Source: JAKOUY01 sp037045185 (lineage in GTDB: Bacteria; Actinomycetota; Acidimicrobiia; Acidimicrobiales; Ilumatobacteraceae). From it: a stretch of 64,000 nucleotides of DNA. The position numbers and the translations under genes were made by a program. The notes under the pieces are model-generated. The model saw nothing but the letters and a program-made list of their open reading frames with translations, searched no databases and was not told the DNA's origin. The stretch is from positions 124,001-188,000 of the forward strand of contig JBAOHQ010000001.1 of NCBI GenBank assembly GCA_037045185.1, written 5' to 3'. Positions 62,193-64,000 of the stretch are shown here, one piece after another (within the stretch, counting starts at the first letter, position 1; the number at the start of each line of letters is the position of its first letter).

Positions 62193-62717
62193 TCATTCGG
62201 GGAGCGCCTTCCATTGCGGGGACCGATAGGCCACGGCCCACCGGCCGATGGGCACGAAGATCGGGGCCAGCGCCAGAGCCGCCACCGTGACGATGCCGAC
62301 CACGCGGAACACGCGCATCGACAACCACCCCTGCTGGCCGGTGATCAGCATCACCACCGGGATGGCCGCTTCGCCGGCGGCCGCGCCGAGGGTGACGAAC
62401 CCGGCGATCATCCACCACCGCGGCACCGGTTTCAGCACGGTCAGATAGCCCGCCACCAGACCGCCGAACCCGTAGGCCAGCGCCGTCTGACCCAGCGGTT
62501 GGCCGCTGGACAGGTCGTACATCATCCCCAGGACGAAGCCGGCCAGCGCCCCACGTTCGGCACTGCTGGCGGCGCCCGCCGCGGCGGTGAAGGCCAGCAG
62601 GACCTGGATGCGTACGTCCGTGATCGGGTGGTTGGCGCAGATCGTGTTCTGCACGCCGAGCAGCACCAGACCCACCAGGATCAGGCGCAGCACCGGGCCG
62701 TTGACGACATGACGCAC
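62193..62717 (-). CDS. mreD: Rod shape-determining protein MreD-like
   Basis: 174-residue integral membrane protein with five to six hydrophobic segments (LRLILVGLVLLGVQNTICAN, VLLAFTAAAGAASSAERGAL, AGFVLGMMYDLSSGQPLGQT, AYGFGGLVAGYLTVLKPVPR). The segment GFxxGxxxDLxxxxPLGxxAL is characteristic of MreD. It acts with MreC, MreB, PBP2 and RodA in cell elongation. GTG 62717 lies four bases after the mreC stop, and 58 bases separate its stop from mrdA. Low sequence conservation is normal for MreD; position in the mreBCD-mrdA-rodA order makes the call firm. Confidence 0.9.
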   Translation of the reverse strand: MRHVVNGPVLRLILVGLVLLGVQNTICANHPITDVRIQVLLAFTAAAGAASSAERGALAGFVLGMMYDLSSGQPLGQTALAYGFGGLVAGYLTVLKPVPRWWMIAGFVTLGAAAGEAAIPVVMLITGQQGWLSMRVFRVVGIVTVAALALAPIFVPIGRWAVAYRSPQWKALPE

Positions 62718-62720
62718 CGG

Positions 62721-63893
62721 TCACGCCCCGGGGGCGGCCGGGCTGGGCACGAACAGCAGGATGGCCACGAACTTCAGTTGGGTGAGGCGGGCCCAGGGCG
62801 TGACCTCGATGATCGGCGGACCACCGCCGGGCTGGCGCTCCACCTTGGTGACCTTGCCGATGGGCAGGCCGGGCGGGGCGTTGCTGGACGAGCCACCGGC
62901 GGTCTGCACCCGGGCCCCCTCGCAGATGATCCGTGAGGTGGCGGTGTCGTCGATGAAGGCAAAGCGCAGCGGCTTGTCGAAGGTCTGGCCGCGCAAGGTT
63001 CCGGTCTCGCGGACCACGTCGGGCGCGGTCGGATCCTCGGTGGACGGGGTGGCCGGCGGGCGCCTGCCGGTCCCGGTGCCGGGCGTGCCGGTTCCGGGCG
63101 TGCCGGTGCCGGGCGTGCCGGTGCCCGGGGTCCCCTCCGGCGGGAGCGTGTCTCCCGCCAGTGGGTCGGGGACGGTCTCCTGCGCCGCCGGGTCGGGGCT
63201 GGCCGTCCCGCTGCCCGTGCCCGGCGTGACCTCGCTCGACAACGACACCAGGCTGCCCTCGGAAGCGGTCTGCCCGGTCCCGGCCGTCACATCGCTGCCC
63301 GGCACCGCCTGGGTGGGTGGGGCCACGCACTTCGCCGAGCTCATCAGCGCCTCGGCGCCGACGGCGTAGTCGGGATCGCTGATCAGCAACACGGTGCTCG
63401 TGGTGTCACGCACCGTCCGGATCCGCCCGGCGAGTCCCTGGCCCACCACCACGGGCATCCCCGGCTTCAATCCAGCATTGGCGCCGATGTTGATCTCCAC
63501 CGTGTTCTGGTAGTTCCCTGGGGCATCGCCGATCACCGTGCCCAGGCGGATCTTGTACTTCGACGGCAGGTCCAGCCCGGTCAGGCGCTGCAGGTCGGTC
63601 CACTGCAACTCGGCGGCCACGGCCTCGACCGTGGCGCCGCGCTGGTAGCCGATCTCGTCCTTCAGTGCTTCGTTCTCGCGGCGCAGATCATCGGCATGGA
63701 CCACGCCGTCCCAGGCCCGCTCCACCGGACGGGCGATGACCCGACCGGCCGTCTCGAACGGATGGACGGCGACGGAGAACGCCCGGCGCAGTGCGGAGAT
63801 CGCCGCGTTGTCGTTGCGATCGAGGGTGATCAGCAGCAAGCAGGTGAGCGCGAGGAGGGCGGCGACCCGGCGGCGGCTGAAGGAGGAGAACAC
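62721..63893 (-). CDS. mreC: Rod shape-determining protein MreC with inserted low-complexity segment
   Basis: 390-residue MreC: N-terminal membrane helix (RRRVAALLALTCLLLITLDR), coiled coil (about 60-95, HADDLRRENEALKDEIGYQR), then beta domains with IRLGTVIGDAPGNYQNTVEI, NIGANAGLKPGMPVVVGQGL and AGRIRTVRDTTSTVLLISDP. After about residue 190 an ~115-residue Pro/Gly/Thr/Ser-rich insert, ending in (GTPGT)4, interrupts the second beta domain, which resumes at LRGQTFDKPLRFAFIDDTAT, and ends GLPIGKVTKVERQPGGGPPI. GTG 63893. MreC normally lacks such an insert. It scaffolds the elongasome outside the membrane. Intact. Confidence 0.92.
   Translation of the reverse strand: MFSSFSRRRVAALLALTCLLLITLDRNDNAAISALRRAFSVAVHPFETAGRVIARPVERAWDGVVHADDLRRENEALKDEIGYQRGATVEAVAAELQWTDLQRLTGLDLPSKYKIRLGTVIGDAPGNYQNTVEINIGANAGLKPGMPVVVGQGLAGRIRTVRDTTSTVLLISDPDYAVGAEALMSSAKCVAPPTQAVPGSDVTAGTGQTASEGSLVSLSSEVTPGTGSGTASPDPAAQETVPDPLAGDTLPPEGTPGTGTPGTGTPGTGTPGTGTGRRPPATPSTEDPTAPDVVRETGTLRGQTFDKPLRFAFIDDTATSRIICEGARVQTAGGSSSNAPPGLPIGKVTKVERQPGGGPPIIEVTPWARLTQLKFVAILLFVPSPAAPGA
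63075..63134. repeat. Four 15-base tandem repeats inside mreC
   Basis: Units at 63075-63089, 63090-63104, 63105-63119 and 63120-63134; units 1 and 3 are identical, unit 2 differs at one base, unit 4 at three. On the minus strand they encode the five-residue motif GTPGT four times, in the low-complexity insert of MreC. High identity suggests recent expansion and likely length variation. Confidence 0.93.
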
Positions 63894-63911
63894 GGGCGCG
63901 AGCCTGCGGGG

Positions 63912-64000
63912 TTAGTCGTCGCCACCGAGCGACATCAACCCCCGCATCGCATCGATGTTCTCCAACGCCCGGCCCGAGCCGATGACCACGCTGAGCAGCG
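63912..64000 (-). CDS. mreB: Rod shape-determining protein MreB, C-terminal end (cut by right edge)
   Basis: Only the last ~29 residues are present: LLSVVIGSGRALENIDAMRG, then LMSLGGDD and TAA at 63914-63912. The VVIGSGRALEN segment matches the MreB C-terminal strand-helix (usually VAxGxGxxLE). Position directly before mreC in the same orientation supports the call. MreB is the actin-like filament that directs wall elongation. The rest lies beyond the right edge. Confidence 0.85.
   Translation of the reverse strand, partial: LLSVVIGSGRALENIDAMRGLMSLGGDD

Overview
The window is high-GC, gene-dense DNA from an actinobacterium. The 53-64 kb core cluster (mreB-mreC-mreD-mrdA-rodA-radical SAM/DUF2344-rng-rplU-rpmA), the eno-ftsB pair, a DUF501 gene, Lrp- and Fur-family regulators and the frequent GTG starts fit that phylum. 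A lineage such as the Acidimicrobiia is plausible, but nothing here proves the class. No tRNA, rRNA, CRISPR array, transposase or phage gene was seen, and no stretch over 300 bases lacks a gene.

Layout: (1) 0-1.35 kb: 3' end of eno and an FtsB/DivIC-like gene. (2) 1.37-10.8 kb, minus strand: a compact peptide-scavenging operon with an oligopeptide ABC transporter (Tat-type binding protein, two permeases, one fused double ATPase), an XRE-cupin regulator, an S9 serine peptidase and a serine beta-lactamase/DD-peptidase-like protein. (3) 11-35.3 kb: parts of a form II CO dehydrogenase/xanthine dehydrogenase-type molybdo-hydroxylase system in three blocks (large subunit at 11 kb; small and FAD subunits at 23 kb; CoxD, CoxE, XdhC, MobA-like and CoxG factors at 30-35 kb). 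Between them lie an aminotransferase, two soluble glycosyltransferases, an epimerase, a GT-C-like membrane protein, a DoxX-like protein, an MTA phosphorylase-family enzyme, Lrp, a Zur/znuCB zinc locus, PAP2, SDR, FAD oxidoreductase, GH13 and NlpC/P60 genes. (4) 35.3-39.8 kb: a DUF501 protein carrying a Ppx/GppA-like remnant, a RimJ-like acetyltransferase, two divergent enoyl-CoA hydratases and an SGNH hydrolase. (5) 39.9-53.2 kb: nucleoside handling, with a complete BMP-type ABC importer, queF, a PhyH-type oxygenase, adenosine deaminase, upp, an exported guanyl-RNase with its barstar inhibitor, a phosphohexomutase/phosphopentomutase-type enzyme, a PfkB-type adenosine kinase-like protein and a dGTPase-like HD protein. 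(6) 53.2-64 kb, minus strand: the ribosomal-protein/RNase G/elongasome cluster, ending in the C-terminus of mreB.

Functional reading: the left operon probably imports and hydrolyses peptides. The molybdo-hydroxylase set would oxidise CO or an organic substrate. The BMP importer, deaminase, kinase, phosphoribosyltransferase and secreted RNase could act together in RNA/nucleoside scavenging. The eno-ftsB pair and the DUF501/Ppx gene, usually neighbours in actinobacteria, are 34 kb apart here, so the region between looks like an accessory block placed inside an ancestral core neighbourhood.

Caution: many clearly conserved genes, including rpmA, rng, rodA and mutase, carry single-base indels, most densely at 54.8-59.4 kb. 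They look like sequence errors more than biology, so affected genes are annotated as intact genes with apparent frameshifts and approximate break points.
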